Positions 1 through 9,957 of a DNA stretch of 64,000 nt are shown in pieces. A program made the translations under genes and the position numbers. The stretch covers positions 310,001 to 374,000 of the forward strand of contig CAVWFQ010000004.1 of assembly GCA_963754335.1 (NCBI GenBank), given 5' to 3'. Each line of letters begins with the position of its first letter. Position 1 is the stretch's first letter. This stretch comes from JBBSDP01 sp963754335 (GTDB taxonomy: Bacteria > Planctomycetota > Phycisphaerae > Tepidisphaerales > Tepidisphaeraceae). The notes beneath the pieces were generated by a model. It did not search any database. It was not told where the DNA came from and saw only the letters and a list, made by a program, of their open reading frames with translations.

Positions 1-308
1 AATAGGCGCACTCGGCACAGAATCGGAGTGGTCTGCCGTGTATTGGCGGTCGAGGTAGGACATAGTTGATTCGTTCCTTACCGTTTACGTCACCACCAGA
101 TGACGCGCGTTGAGTCGGAGGCGTTCAAAGCTACTTCGAATGGGAGAGCAGGGGTTGATCGTTTTGCATGATTCCGCGCTGAATTGGGACGGAATCATAA
201 CCGGACGCGTCAGTGCGCGACCCGTTTTGCTGCCGATCGTCAACCGACGGCTTCCCGCACCGTATACTATTTCGCGAGGGGCTACGGGCGAAAACAGAGA
301 AAGTCGCC
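1..308. other. Upstream region without a supported gene
   Basis: No convincing coding region is seen. Short open frames here show no recognisable motif and lie in the 5' flank of the protease gene. A TATACT hexamer near 263 could be a -10 element for that gene, but no good -35 is visible at the right spacing, so no promoter is claimed. Confidence 0.4.
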
Positions 309-2507
309 ATGAAAAAATTCATCCTTCAACTGGTCTGCCTGGCCGTTTGGGGCGGAGGGCAACTGCATGCTGAGCCGGCGATCCAGACCCGAATTGTTTC
401 CTCCGCCGAGGAGTCGGAAGCGCAAACGATTCGAGTCGCGCCGCATTGTGTGGCTTCGACGGTCGGACTGGTCAGCACGGCTCAGGACGGCAATCGGTTT
501 TCGGTCACTTCCGGGAGTGGCGTGATCGTCTCGTCGGATGGACTGATCCTGACCGCCGGGCATGTCATCCAAAAGCCGGGGAACAAGCTGACCGTTCGCC
601 TTGTCGATGGCCGTGTGCTGGCGGGTGTTGCCATTGGATTGGATCACGCGGCCGATACCGGCCTGGCGCGAATCACCGACCCTGCTCCCGCCGGGGGGTG
701 GGCTTTTTGCCCGATGGCGCCGGACGATTCGGCACGCGTCGGCGAATGGGTGCTGGCGACGGGTAATCCCGGCAGCATCGTGGTGGATCGCGATCCGCCA
801 CTGCGTCTGGGTCGCATTACGCGACACACCGCCGATCTGATTGGCTCCAACTGCGCGATCGAGCCTGGCGATTCCGGCGGCCCTCTGTTCGATCTTTCCG
901 GCCGGGTGGTCGGGATCCACAGCCGGATTTTCACCACCAATGGTCCGTTTTCAGAATATTTCAGCGTGCACGTGCCAATCAGCGATTTTTCCAGACAGTG
1001 GAAGGATCTGCTGGCAGGAATGAACGCCAACCCGGACGTGAATCTGGACAGCCGTTCCGAACGGCCCCGGCCCAATCCCGGGCTCGGCGCCGGTGCGCGA
1101 GCGGCTCTGAACCAGCTTGCCTCGCAAAACGATCCCGAAGCGGTCGCGGCCCTGGCCGATGAGAAGAAAAACAGCAAGCTGACGCTTTCGCCGGGGCTGA
1201 TGACCCGGCTGCTCAAGCTGGCTGCGGAAAACGATCGCGCTGGTATCAAGCCGTCCACCGCGCCAGCGCAAACCGCCGATGCCGTGGGCACGAATCCACC
1301 CACCACCACCCCAACCACTCAACCCGCGCCCCAGGCGGGCATCGCTCACGAACTCCGCGCCAAGGCTGGCCCGCAGCTTAAGCAGAATCTGCTTCAACAG
1401 CATCCCAATGCCATCATTTCCGATGCATTGCTGGATCGGATGATGGACCGTGCGACTTACAATGCAGCCAGCGGAAAAATCGATGTGGCTCCCATTGAGC
1501 AGGAGCTTCGCGAAATGGGCGTCGTCGCCGAAAATAAGCCGGGAAGTGGAGAAGACGTCCTATCGATTGGTCGCGTTTCGGCCGAAGCCGGCAAAACGTC
1601 GCTGCTCACGCTGTCGCAATTTGCACTGGCGATGAACACCGCCGGCGACTGCGTCGTGGAAATCCGCGACGGGAATCAGCCCCCGGTCCTGCTTGGCGCC
1701 ATCATCGATTCCGACGGCTGGATCGTCTCCAAGGCCAGCGACTTGCCCGCCAGTCCGAGGGTCATCCTTCCGGACGGGCGCATCTTCAGAGCCAAGGTGG
1801 TGGGCAAGGATTCGGCCACGGATCTGGCGTTGCTGAAAGTGAACGCTACAAGTCTGAACGCGGTGAAATTCACCGACGCCGCCCCGCTGGGTGAATGGCT
1901 GATCGCACTCACCGCCAATTCTGACAACCCGGCGATCGGACTCGTTTCGCTGACGGCCCGGCCCATCGGCCAGACCTTCTCCCATTTCCAGGGCGAACAG
2001 AAAATTGTCCTTGGCGTCGGCTTCAGCGGCACCAACTGCATCATCACCCAGATCGCGCCCGGCATGCCCGCGGAAGCGGCAGGAATGAAGACCGGCGATG
2101 AGATCTTTCAGCTCAACGGCAAGCCGATCAGCAATCATGATGCCTTTATCGCCGAGCTGAAGAACGCCAAGCCCGGCGACACGCTGAGCATCATGGTTCA
2201 CCGTGCCGGCCAGGACCTGGAATTGAAACCGGTGATTGGCCAGGCGAAAGCGGCCACGCAAACCGCCAGCGGCGTCGGCGAAGCCGACAATGTTGCCGGC
2301 GGGAAGCTGAGCAAACGCCGTACGAATTTCCCGCTCGCGATCCAGACCGATACCGCCGTCTGGGCCGACGAGTGCGGCGGTCCCCTCATCAACCTGCACG
2401 GCCAGACGGTCGGCATCATCATCGCCCGCTACGACCGCGCCTGCACCTTCGCTCTCCCCGCGCAACTGGTTCAGGCGACGATCGCGAAGTTGAAAGGGGC
2501 GAATTAA
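309..2507 (+). CDS. Secreted trypsin-like serine protease with degenerate second protease domain and PDZ
   Basis: A 732-residue protein. I start at the ATG at 309 because it opens a signal peptide (MKKFILQLVCLAVWGGG, cleavage near HAEP); an in-frame start at 213 would add 32 non-signal residues. The first domain (about 45-230) has a complete chymotrypsin-fold triad: His85 in LTAGHVI, Asp116 in DHAADTGLA and Ser189 in GDSGGPLF. A proline/threonine-rich linker follows (about 310-345). The second domain (about 460-732) resembles an HtrA protease but the His position reads SKAS, and the Ser motif reads DECGGPLI with Cys689 replacing Ser. A PDZ domain (about 570-645) sits inside this second domain, before the active-site strand, instead of after it as in DegP. 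Likely an envelope protease or chaperone. The first domain is probably active and the second regulatory (inference). Confidence 0.85.
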   Translation: MKKFILQLVCLAVWGGGQLHAEPAIQTRIVSSAEESEAQTIRVAPHCVASTVGLVSTAQDGNRFSVTSGSGVIVSSDGLILTAGHVIQKPGNKLTVRLVDGRVLAGVAIGLDHAADTGLARITDPAPAGGWAFCPMAPDDSARVGEWVLATGNPGSIVVDRDPPLRLGRITRHTADLIGSNCAIEPGDSGGPLFDLSGRVVGIHSRIFTTNGPFSEYFSVHVPISDFSRQWKDLLAGMNANPDVNLDSRSERPRPNPGLGAGARAALNQLASQNDPEAVAALADEKKNSKLTLSPGLMTRLLKLAAENDRAGIKPSTAPAQTADAVGTNPPTTTPTTQPAPQAGIAHELRAKAGPQLKQNLLQQHPNAIISDALLDRMMDRATYNAASGKIDVAPIEQELREMGVVAENKPGSGEDVLSIGRVSAEAGKTSLLTLSQFALAMNTAGDCVVEIRDGNQPPVLLGAIIDSDGWIVSKASDLPASPRVILPDGRIFRAKVVGKDSATDLALLKVNATSLNAVKFTDAAPLGEWLIALTANSDNPAIGLVSLTARPIGQTFSHFQGEQKIVLGVGFSGTNCIITQIAPGMPAEAAGMKTGDEIFQLNGKPISNHDAFIAELKNAKPGDTLSIMVHRAGQDLELKPVIGQAKAATQTASGVGEADNVAGGKLSKRRTNFPLAIQTDTAVWADECGGPLINLHGQTVGIIIARYDRACTFALPAQLVQATIAKLKGAN

Positions 2508-2515
2508 GGGGTTGA

Positions 2516-2698
2516 TCAGCGTGAGTTGCCGAATCGCTTTTGTCCGCCCCTTGCCTCCTCGATTTCGCGCGAAAGCTCCGCCATCTTGATTGCCAATTCC
2601 AGCGACTTCTTGATGAGCAATTCCCGGGCGTCGATCAGTTCCTCGACGCTGCGAGCCTTACGGCGACGTTTCGGTTGAGTTGTTTTCTTCGCCGGCAT
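2516..2698 (-). CDS. Small basic/coiled-coil hypothetical protein
   Basis: A 60-residue protein starting at the ATG at 2698. A longer frame upstream has no recognisable content and would overlap the next gene's 3' end. The N-terminus is strongly basic (KRRRK), followed by an amphipathic helix rich in Glu, Leu and Lys (EELIDARELLIKKSLELAI), so a short coiled coil or nucleic-acid contact is possible. It converges on the protease gene with only 8 bp between stops and lies downstream of the decarboxylase gene on the same strand. Function unknown. It could be a spurious frame, although its helix-forming composition argues for a real gene. Confidence 0.5.
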   Translation of the reverse strand: MPAKKTTQPKRRRKARSVEELIDARELLIKKSLELAIKMAELSREIEEARGGQKRFGNSR

Positions 2699-2745
2699 AA
2701 CGGGAATTGTATCCGGTTTGCCGCAATACCCAGCGCGGACGGAGT

Positions 2746-3747
2746 TCACATTCCGGATGATTTGTGGGCGGTGTGATCGGTCGGCCGGCGATATCGGTCC
2801 AAGTCGAGTTTTCTGAAATAGTCGATCGTTCGCGTCAGGCCTTCGCGCAGCGGGACCTTGGGTTCCCAATCCAGGTGCTTCTTGGCCAGGGAGATATCCG
2901 GGCGGCGCTGGGTAGGATCGTCGGCGGGCCGGGGGAGATAAATAAGCTTGCTTCGCGAGCCGGTCAGCTCCAGGACTGTTCGAGCCAGTTCATTCATGGT
3001 GAATTCACCGGGATTGCCGAGATTGACCGGTCCGATGAAAGAGTCCGGGCCGTTCATCATGCGGATGAAGCCGTCAACCAGATCGTCCATATAGCAAAAC
3101 GATCGGGTTTGCGTCCCATCGCCGTAGATGGTGATGTCTTCGTTGGCCAGTGCCTGAACGATGAAGTTACTGACCACCCGGCCGTCATACGGATGCATCC
3201 GCGGGCCGTAAGTATTGAAGATGCGAACCACGCGGATGTTTACATGATTCATCCGGTGGTAGTCGAAGAAAAGCGTTTCGGCGCAGCGTTTTCCCTCGTC
3301 GTAGCAGGAACGCACGCCGATCGGATTGACGTTCCCCCAGTAAGATTCGACCTGGGGGTGAACATGCGGCTCGCCGTAGACTTCGCTCGTCGAGGCCTGG
3401 AAGACCTTGGCCCGCGTACGCCTGGCCATCCCGAGCACGTTGATGGCGCCGATCACCGACGTTTTGATCGTCTTGATCGCGTTGTACTGGTAATGGACCG
3501 GAGAGGCGGGGCAGGCCAGATTATAAATCTCATCCACTTCCAGAAAGATCGGCACCGTCACATCGTGCCGCACGAAATCGAAATTCGGCCGGCCGAGCAG
3601 GTGCTCGATGTTGACCTTCTGGCTGGTGAAGAGGTTATCCAGACAGATCACATCGTGGCCGGATTCCACGAGACGGTCGCACAGATGGGAGCCGAGGAAG
3701 CCGGCGCCGCCGGTCACGAGAATTCGTTTCAATGAGGACTTTTGCAT
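2746..3747 (-). CDS. UDP-glucuronate decarboxylase (UDP-xylose synthase), extended SDR family
   Basis: A 333-residue NAD-dependent epimerase/dehydratase-fold enzyme. The ATG at 3747 is chosen; an in-frame TTG lies one codon upstream. The Rossmann motif VTGGAGFLGSH (11-21) binds NAD, and the SDR pair is Tyr149/Lys153 in YDEGK, with STSEVYG (120-126) preceding it. The segments NLACPASPVHYQ, IFNTYGPRM and NLGNPGEFTMNELA are close to those of bacterial and eukaryotic UDP-xylose synthases, which convert UDP-glucuronate to UDP-xylose. Length is typical. The product would feed surface polysaccharide or glycoprotein synthesis. It lies downstream of the zinc-ribbon gene on the same strand, about 50 bp away. 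dTDP-glucose 4,6-dehydratase is the main alternative but fits the motifs less well. Confidence 0.9.
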   Translation of the reverse strand: MQKSSLKRILVTGGAGFLGSHLCDRLVESGHDVICLDNLFTSQKVNIEHLLGRPNFDFVRHDVTVPIFLEVDEIYNLACPASPVHYQYNAIKTIKTSVIGAINVLGMARRTRAKVFQASTSEVYGEPHVHPQVESYWGNVNPIGVRSCYDEGKRCAETLFFDYHRMNHVNIRVVRIFNTYGPRMHPYDGRVVSNFIVQALANEDITIYGDGTQTRSFCYMDDLVDGFIRMMNGPDSFIGPVNLGNPGEFTMNELARTVLELTGSRSKLIYLPRPADDPTQRRPDISLAKKHLDWEPKVPLREGLTRTIDYFRKLDLDRYRRPTDHTAHKSSGM

Positions 3748-3796
3748 CAATCAACTCATCGATTCAGACACGTTTCCGGTACCGCGATTACACGGT

Positions 3797-4048
3797 CTAC
3801 TGCACCCTGAAAAAACGACAACTGGTGCCGCCGGCCGCGACCGCGAAGCGGACCGGCAGGCCGCAGCGCGGACAGCTTCCGCTGTAGGATTTTCCGTCCC
3901 TGGCCCGGTAGATGCGCTGGTAGACGCCACAACAGGCAAAATGAACGCTGAGAAACGCCCGGGGAGCCGTCGGTGTCGGGGAAGGGGAAGTTCCGTCTTC
4001 CGGCAGCCCGTTAATCTCTACTTTGTAATCGCGCGGGTCGCGTGTCAT
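3797..4048 (-). CDS. Small zinc-ribbon-like conserved hypothetical protein
   Basis: An 83-residue protein. The C-terminal half contains FACCGVYQRIYR and GSCPRCGLPVRFAV, giving two Cys pairs (CC and CPRC) plus a later single Cys (TSCRFF), consistent with a small zinc-binding ribbon. The N-terminal 30 residues are Pro/Thr/Ser-rich and probably disordered. The start ATG at 4048 overlaps the stop of the upstream cyclodeaminase gene in an ATGA arrangement, suggesting translational coupling. No function can be assigned. Its Cys pattern and coupling make it a real gene rather than a shadow frame. Confidence 0.65.
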   Translation of the reverse strand: MTRDPRDYKVEINGLPEDGTSPSPTPTAPRAFLSVHFACCGVYQRIYRARDGKSYSGSCPRCGLPVRFAVAAGGTSCRFFRVQ

Positions 4049-4678
4049 GTTTCCTGGCTGTGCCGTGCCCAGATGCGCGGGCTGACCTTTTGAATAATCC
4101 CCGCCGCCCGGGAAAGCAACTGTGTGACGTTCGCTTCGTTATGCTGGCGTTCACGCGGGTCGGACACGTCGCACATGTTGGCGCGTACGCTGTAGGTCGC
4201 GCAACGGACCGTTGCCATGGCCAGGTCGCAACAGACGGCCAGATCGGAAAGAAGTTGAGGATTGACGAAATTGATGATCCGGTCGCTCAGCTCGAGCATC
4301 GAAACCGCGGTGGCGGCGATCGCCTGGGGCACCCGGATGCACGCCAGCAGTGCGACCGGAAATTGCGTTGCGCGTTTCGGCCGATGATTCGGGCAGTTTT
4401 TTCGCCAGCGACAACGCCGCGTAGGCCGATTGATCTTCGGCCATCAACTGCAGGAGGATTTCACGTGCCTTGTGGAATTGAGCGAGCACGGGACGCAATT
4501 CCCCGGCATAGGCCTCCAGGCCTTTTTTCCCAAGGCTGTATTGAATGACCATTTCCCCCATCGCGGCGGCGAGCGCGGCGGTCAGGGCGGTTACGGCGCC
4601 TCCGCCGGGCGTCGGCTGCCGTGCGGCGGCGGCTTGAAGGAATTGCTCAATCGTGACCTTCTCGTCGTAGGTTGTCAT
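4045..4678 (-). pseudogene. Cyclodeaminase/cyclohydrolase family (FTCD_C/FchA-like), frameshifted
   Basis: From the ATG at 4678 the frame encodes TIEQFLQAAAARQPTPGGG followed by Ala-rich helices, the typical start of formiminotransferase-cyclodeaminase C-domain proteins, which act on folate one-carbon units. After LSLAKKLPESSAETRNA the frame loses similarity. The family signature resumes in another frame from about 4365 as VPQAIAATAVSMLELSD and NPQLLSDLAVCCDLAMATV. One base is missing near 4366. The joined product of about 210 residues matches the family's usual length. The stop overlaps the next gene's start (ATGA at 4048-4045). Given similar lesions elsewhere in this window, a sequencing indel is at least as likely as real inactivation. 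Confidence 0.8.
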
Positions 4679-4849
4679 TTCACCTTTCGGGCACGGAGGC
4701 CATTGCGAAACAGATATGTGGTTTACCTTGACGACTTGCGAAGCACACTAATAATGCAAGACGGCAGATATGACAAGTTTTCCACCCCTGTTCGACAGGC
4801 TCTGATTGTATCTGGCAGATTCGAAATGGCAATGGAAAACCGAACTAAT

Positions 4850-7800
4850 CTACTTAGCTCCTCCGGTATCGTGTTGAATTCCCCGCGGGGTCAATTCCAC
4901 CGGCGGAAAGGTCGGATAGGTCCGCAAGCCCGTCTTGATCTGCACGGCATCGGGTTTGGGAGTACTGATCGTCACCACGCATTGGCGCAGCCGGCGCCGC
5001 GCCACCGATTGCACCTGGGGCAATTTCACGTCAACGATGTTTTTCGAGAATTGGTTGTGGAAGTCGTACCCCAACCCGTACAGCTCGTCCAGTGCGCTGG
5101 TCGCCGCCTGCTCCTCCGGCGTTTCGTGATCGAGCGCATCGGCCAGCGTGATCAGTTCCTTTGACCGGCTGAACCACTTGACATTGATATCCTCCGGCGT
5201 GCCCTGGACGCGGGCGATATTCTCCAGGATCAGATCGACCACCTCATTCACCCTGGAAGGATCGCAACCCGCGAAGACGAAGAAGGTCCCCGGCAGGGCC
5301 GGACCGCGGCCCGGAGCGATTTGCGCGTAGACCACATACACCAGCCCCCGTCCGCGAAGCGTTTCGAATAGATAGCCAGTTGGATACGTGTAACCCCCGG
5401 CGATCGTGCGCGCAACCTGCATGGCCGGCTCATCCGGATCGCCCATGACCGGATCGGCGTGATAACCGATGACCACTCCAGCCAGTTGCTGGTCGGTGCG
5501 CTGGACCGCGATGCGTGTGACCTCCGCCGAAGCCGTCTCCTGCGGAGCGGCCTGCACGGGCTCGATCGGTGGCTTGGTCTCCAGGACTGGTCTTGCGGCG
5601 GGCAATTTTCCGAGCAGATCAGAAGCCAGTGCCCGGGCTTTATCGATATCGACGTCGCCGTAAATCGCCAAAACGCGCCGCTTCGAGAGGATGTGATTGC
5701 CGTACCAGTCGCGAACCTGGTCAACGGAAAACTCTTTCAAGTTGGACTCCGTGCCAACCGGGACAAATTGATACGGCGATTTCATCGGGCCAAAATACTG
5801 CGACTTGAAATATCGCATTGCCTGCGCCGACCAGTTTGCGTCTTCCCCCTGAATCTGCGCGCCGATCCGCTGTTTCATCGCCTCCAGTTCCTTGGCATCG
5901 AACGTTGGAGCGCTGACGATGCTGGCGTATTCGGTGAAGGCCTTGTCGAAGTCCTTCGTCATGCAGGTGGCATTCCAGTACCAACTGTTGTTGCCGCAGC
6001 CGGCGGTCATTTCACCTCCGATGGAATCGAAAAACGTCGCGATTTCCTCGGCGTTTTGTCCCTTGGCGCCACGCGGGAGCATTTGCATGGTCAGGTTTCC
6101 CAGCCCGTTTGTTTTGGCATCCTCGGCCGTGATGCCGCCCAGCGCATACATCTGCATGACGACCATCGGCGTGGTCGTGATTCGCTTGAGCAGGAGCGTT
6201 GTGCCGTTATCCAACTCGGCGCGCACCACCTGTGACGGCTCCGTTGCCGCCGGCTGCGTGCTCGGGCCCGTGGTTGCCAGCGGGCGGAGCAGGTCCTCCG
6301 CGCGGGTGAGACCCTGGCTTCCGGCAAACTCGCTGGGGATCAGCGCGGTGGTCAGCAGGGTCGTTGCGAACCAGATACTTTGCGGGCCGCGTCGCGAACC
6401 TGCTCCGACGTCAGCTTCGAGATCTGATCGAGATAGTGGTCGCTGAAATGCGCGTCTCCCGTTGAGATGAAATCTTCAGCCAGTGACGAAGCGATTTCCT
6501 CGGTCGTCTGCAGTCGTTTCACCCGCGCGGCACGCATTTCCGTCTTGGCTCGCTCCAGCGCTCCGCGCGTCGATGCCTTTTTCCTTGACTTGTCTCGATC
6601 ATCTCCAGCGCGACGGAAGTCGCTTCACCGACTTTTTCCGGGTCCAGTTCCATCATGATCGCAAACGTACCGGCATCGTAAGAGGGAGTGTCATCCGATA
6701 CTTCGATGGCGCTGACGAGCTGGCGCTTGTCGCGTAGCTCCTCAACCAGCATCGAACTCTGAGAGCCGCCAAGAACCTCGGCGAGAAGATCCAGCGGAAA
6801 GACATCGGAATGATCGAGGCGGACGGAAGGGAATCCGATCATCAGCCGAGCCTGACCCAGACGTGGAAACGTCGCCACGACCGGCCCGCGGCGCGACGAT
6901 CCTGGGTTCCTCGGCGATATTATGAGAGAAGACCCGGCCCGGCGGGGCATCGGCGACATTTTTCTCCATCGCCCGCAAGCATGATTTCCGGATCAATGTC
7001 GCCGGCCACGCAGAAGACCATGTTGTTCGGCTGGTACGCCTGCTTGTAATAGCTGTAGACATCATCGCGCGACAGGCCCTGAATCACTTCCTGATATCCG
7101 ATCACCGGCACGCGGGCGGGGCTGATGCGATACCGGTTCGTTGCCATGAGATAATAGAACTGCCGGTCCGGTTCGCCTTTTCCCATTTCCAGCTCGCGCT
7201 GCACGACCTGATACTCCCGGCGGTATTCGGCCGGCGTGATCGACGCCGTCAGCATCCACCCCGTCACCAGGTCCACCGCCTCTTCCATGTGCGGCGTGGT
7301 GGTGTTCACGAAAAAGGCGGTGTGATCTTCGGTGGTGTAGGCGTTGGAATTGTTTCCGATGCGCTGAAGTAAATCGCGATTCTGCGCCTCGGTACGGCGG
7401 CCGTTGCTTCCGCCGGCGACGAGATGCTCCAGCAGATGACTCAAGCCGCCCCCGAGCCACTTGCCTTCATACACTCCGCCCGTCATCGCGTAGCCGCGCA
7501 CCGCCACCACCGGCGACGGAACGCGTTTGAGGATAACCGTCATCCCGTTTTTCAGAACAGAAATAATTTCATCACGCTGATCGACGATACGGTTGGTTTC
7601 GGCGCCGTAACCGGCGCGGGCCGACTTGTTTTCCAGCATTTCGCCGGGCGACGGCGTCGCCGTTTCGGCGGAAGAGGAGGGTTGGGTCGCGGGAGAAGCA
7701 GAGCTTTGAACGACATTCGCCTCCGGCTGCGTTTGCGGCGCCGCGGTCGATGTCACTACTCCTGATTGGCTCGTGGTCTGGCATCCTGTCAGCGCCGAGG

Positions 7801-7864
7801 CCGACCCGATTACGAAAACCAAGGCAAAAAGAGAGAAGTTCCGAATAGAAATCCGTGATTCCAT
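4850..7864 (-). pseudogene. Double M16 zinc peptidase lipoprotein, multiply frameshifted
   Basis: The ATG at 7864 opens a lipoprotein signal with lipobox ALTGC (Cys28), followed by a Ser/Thr/Pro/Gln linker. The first M16 unit has the inverted zinc motif HLLEH (His143, Glu146, His147). A second M16 unit toward the C-terminus (459 residues read openly from 6229 to 4850) keeps the fold landmarks NGLGNLTMQML and FDSIGGEMTAG but lacks HxxEH, as in inactive M16 halves. The uninterrupted protein would be about 1000 residues, like two-unit M16 peptidases. Between 6350 and 6985 the reading frame jumps at least six times (near 6977, 6895, 6589, 6560, 6380 and 6357). Each jump can be repaired by removing one base, usually from a short homopolymer. 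It follows the receiver-domain gene by 83 bp. Probably periplasmic/outer-envelope peptidase. Confidence 0.8.
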
Positions 7865-7947
7865 GGGTCCTCGAATCCTGAACAAGATTGAATCGGGCGA
7901 AGCGGATTTTCTCTGCGTCTCTGCGGTGAATCCTGAATTTTCTGTTC

Positions 7948-8439
7948 CTAAATCGTTTCCTCATCCTGCTCGACTTCGTGCAGATAGGTCAACGCCCGTT
8001 CCAGTTCGCTCTTCAGATGTCGAACACGCAGCAGGCTCTTGACGCGGGTGACCAGCTCAAATTTATTGACCGGCTTGCTGACGAAATCGTCGGTCCCGCA
8101 TTCGGTGGCGTATTCGATATCGCCGAGCTCGTTGAGAGCGGTCACCATCAGGATCTGGATGTCACGCGTTTTGGGATCACGTTTCAGTTTGAGACAGACT
8201 TCAAACCCGCTCATGTGAGGCATCATGATGTCGAGCAGAATGAGGTCCGGGGAATATTCCTCGACCTTGCGCAAGGCTTCGAGTCCGTCGCAAGCCGTCA
8301 CAAGTCGCACCGGCATTGATTCGAGAAACGCCTGGAGGAGCTCAACGTTCTGCGGATTGTCATCGACGATCAGGACCGTCGATTGTGGAAGAAACGATTC
8401 GGCGTTGCCTTCCTTCGTTGCAGATTCCGTATCGGCCAT
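7948..8439 (-). CDS. Single-domain response regulator (receiver domain)
   Basis: A 163-residue protein that is almost entirely one receiver (REC) domain. The acidic pair Asp26/Asp27 (TVLIVDDNPQN), phospho-acceptor Asp70 (LILLDIMMPHMSG), Thr100 (MVTALNE) and Lys122 (FVSKPVNKFEL) are all present. No output domain follows; the C-terminus is a helix with acidic end (HEVEQDEETI). It resembles stand-alone PleD/CheY-like receivers that act through protein contacts. No histidine kinase gene is adjacent. It is divergent from lpdA, with about 114 bp between the starts, and the M16 peptidase gene follows it on the same strand. Confidence 0.9.
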   Translation of the reverse strand: MADTESATKEGNAESFLPQSTVLIVDDNPQNVELLQAFLESMPVRLVTACDGLEALRKVEEYSPDLILLDIMMPHMSGFEVCLKLKRDPKTRDIQILMVTALNELGDIEYATECGTDDFVSKPVNKFELVTRVKSLLRVRHLKSELERALTYLHEVEQDEETI

Positions 8440-8553
8440 ACCGAAAGCTCCGCGCGGCTACAAAGGCGCACTTTACTCCTCTGCACTCCCGCACTATACG
8501 TCGCGCCGCGGTGGGGTGTAAACCGAACTCTCCATGACTACAATTCCCCGCCA

Positions 8554-9957
8554 ATGAATGAAACTTCGTATGATTTGATCGTGATCGGCGCGGGACCCGG
8601 CGGATATGTCGGAGCCATCCGCGCGGCGCAGCTCGGATTGCGCGTGGCCTGCATCGAAAAGGATTCGTCGCTCGGAGGCACCTGCCTGAACGTCGGCTGC
8701 ATCCCCAGCAAGGCGTTGCTCGACGACAGCCAGCTTTTTCGCGAAGCCAAGACCACCTTTGCGCGGCGCGGAATCAAAGTATCCGATGTTGCACTGGATC
8801 TGCCGGCGATGATGTCGCGCAAGCAGAATGTGGTGCAGACGCTGACGCGAGGCGTGGCCGGGCTCTTCAAGAAGAACAAGGTCGAGAATCTGCAGGGTGC
8901 TGCCCGGGTGACCGGGCCGGACTCGGTGGAAGTGCGCGCAAGCGACGGGGCCGTCCGGACGCTCAAGGCCCGGAACATTCTGATTGCAACCGGCAGTGGG
9001 CCCATCGGCCTGTCGAGCATGCCGTTTGACGGGAAGAATTTTCTCAGTTCCAACGACGCCATCGCGTTTTCCGAGGTTCCCCGCAAGCTGATCGTGATCG
9101 GCGCCGGCGCGATTGGCCTGGAGCTGGGATCGGTCTGGAGCCGGCTCGGCTCGGAAGTGGTGATCGTCGAGTTCATGGATCGCATTCTGCCGCTGATGGA
9201 TCGCGAGATGACCACCCTCCTGCAACGCATCCTCGAGAAGCAGGGGATGCGCTTTCGACTGAAGACGGCGGCCGAATCCGCCCGGGTCGAAAATGGGAGA
9301 GTGCATCTGACCTGGAAATCGGGGACTGAAACCGGCGTTGAGGAAGCTGACAAAGTCCTTGTCGCAGTCGGCCGCCGGCCCTTCACGGATGGCCTGGGCC
9401 TCGAAGAGGCCGGGGTCAAGATGGACAAGAGGGGATTCATCACGGTTGACGCGCAGTACAACACCAGCGTGCCGGGAATCCGCGCGATCGGCGATGTCAT
9501 CGGCGGCGTCATGCTGGCGCACAAGGCGGAGGAAGAAGGAATCGCCGCCGTCGAACTGATCGCCGGCAAGGCAGGACACGTGAATTACCGCGCTGTTCCC
9601 AGTGTCGTCTATACGCACCCAGAGCTGGCGAGCGTCGGGTCAACCGAGGAAGAGGCCAGGAGTGGCGGAACCGAGATTCGCATCGGCAAATTTCCGATGG
9701 CCGCCAACGGCCGCGCCCGCGCCCTCGACGACAGCGAAGGGTGGGTGAAGATCATCGCCGACGACAAGACTGACCGGCTGCTCGGAATGCACATCCTTTC
9801 AGCCCGCGCTTCGGACCTGATCGCCGAAGGGGCGGTGGCGATCGAGCTGGGCTCGAGCGTCGAGGACATCGCGCGTTCGGTGCACGCGCACCCCACCTTG
9901 CCCGAAGCGATCAAGGAAGCCGCACTGGCAGCGGACAAACGCGCGATCCACGTGTAG
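8554..9957 (+). CDS. lpdA: Dihydrolipoyl dehydrogenase (E3)
   Basis: A 467-residue flavoprotein disulfide reductase that reoxidises dihydrolipoamide in 2-oxo acid dehydrogenase complexes or the glycine cleavage system. FAD-binding motif GAGPGGYVGA is at the N-terminus, the redox-active disulfide is Cys44/Cys49 in GGTCLNVGCIPSK, the NAD-binding motif is VIGAGAIGLELGSVW, and the C-terminal His-Glu catalytic pair lies in VHAHPTLPEAIKEA. I chose the ATG at 8554 because the FAD motif begins shortly after it; the frame extends further upstream without any matching content. No E1/E2 genes are in the window. The stop codon lies inside a GC-rich palindrome (9954-9974). Confidence 0.95.
   Translation: MNETSYDLIVIGAGPGGYVGAIRAAQLGLRVACIEKDSSLGGTCLNVGCIPSKALLDDSQLFREAKTTFARRGIKVSDVALDLPAMMSRKQNVVQTLTRGVAGLFKKNKVENLQGAARVTGPDSVEVRASDGAVRTLKARNILIATGSGPIGLSSMPFDGKNFLSSNDAIAFSEVPRKLIVIGAGAIGLELGSVWSRLGSEVVIVEFMDRILPLMDREMTTLLQRILEKQGMRFRLKTAAESARVENGRVHLTWKSGTETGVEEADKVLVAVGRRPFTDGLGLEEAGVKMDKRGFITVDAQYNTSVPGIRAIGDVIGGVMLAHKAEEEGIAAVELIAGKAGHVNYRAVPSVVYTHPELASVGSTEEEARSGGTEIRIGKFPMAANGRARALDDSEGWVKIIADDKTDRLLGMHILSARASDLIAEGAVAIELGSSVEDIARSVHAHPTLPEAIKEAALAADKRAIHV

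Noticed and set aside
110..373. Small open frames on both strands at the left end
   Set aside because: No motif, and they overlap the signal peptide region of the protease gene; treated as chance frames.
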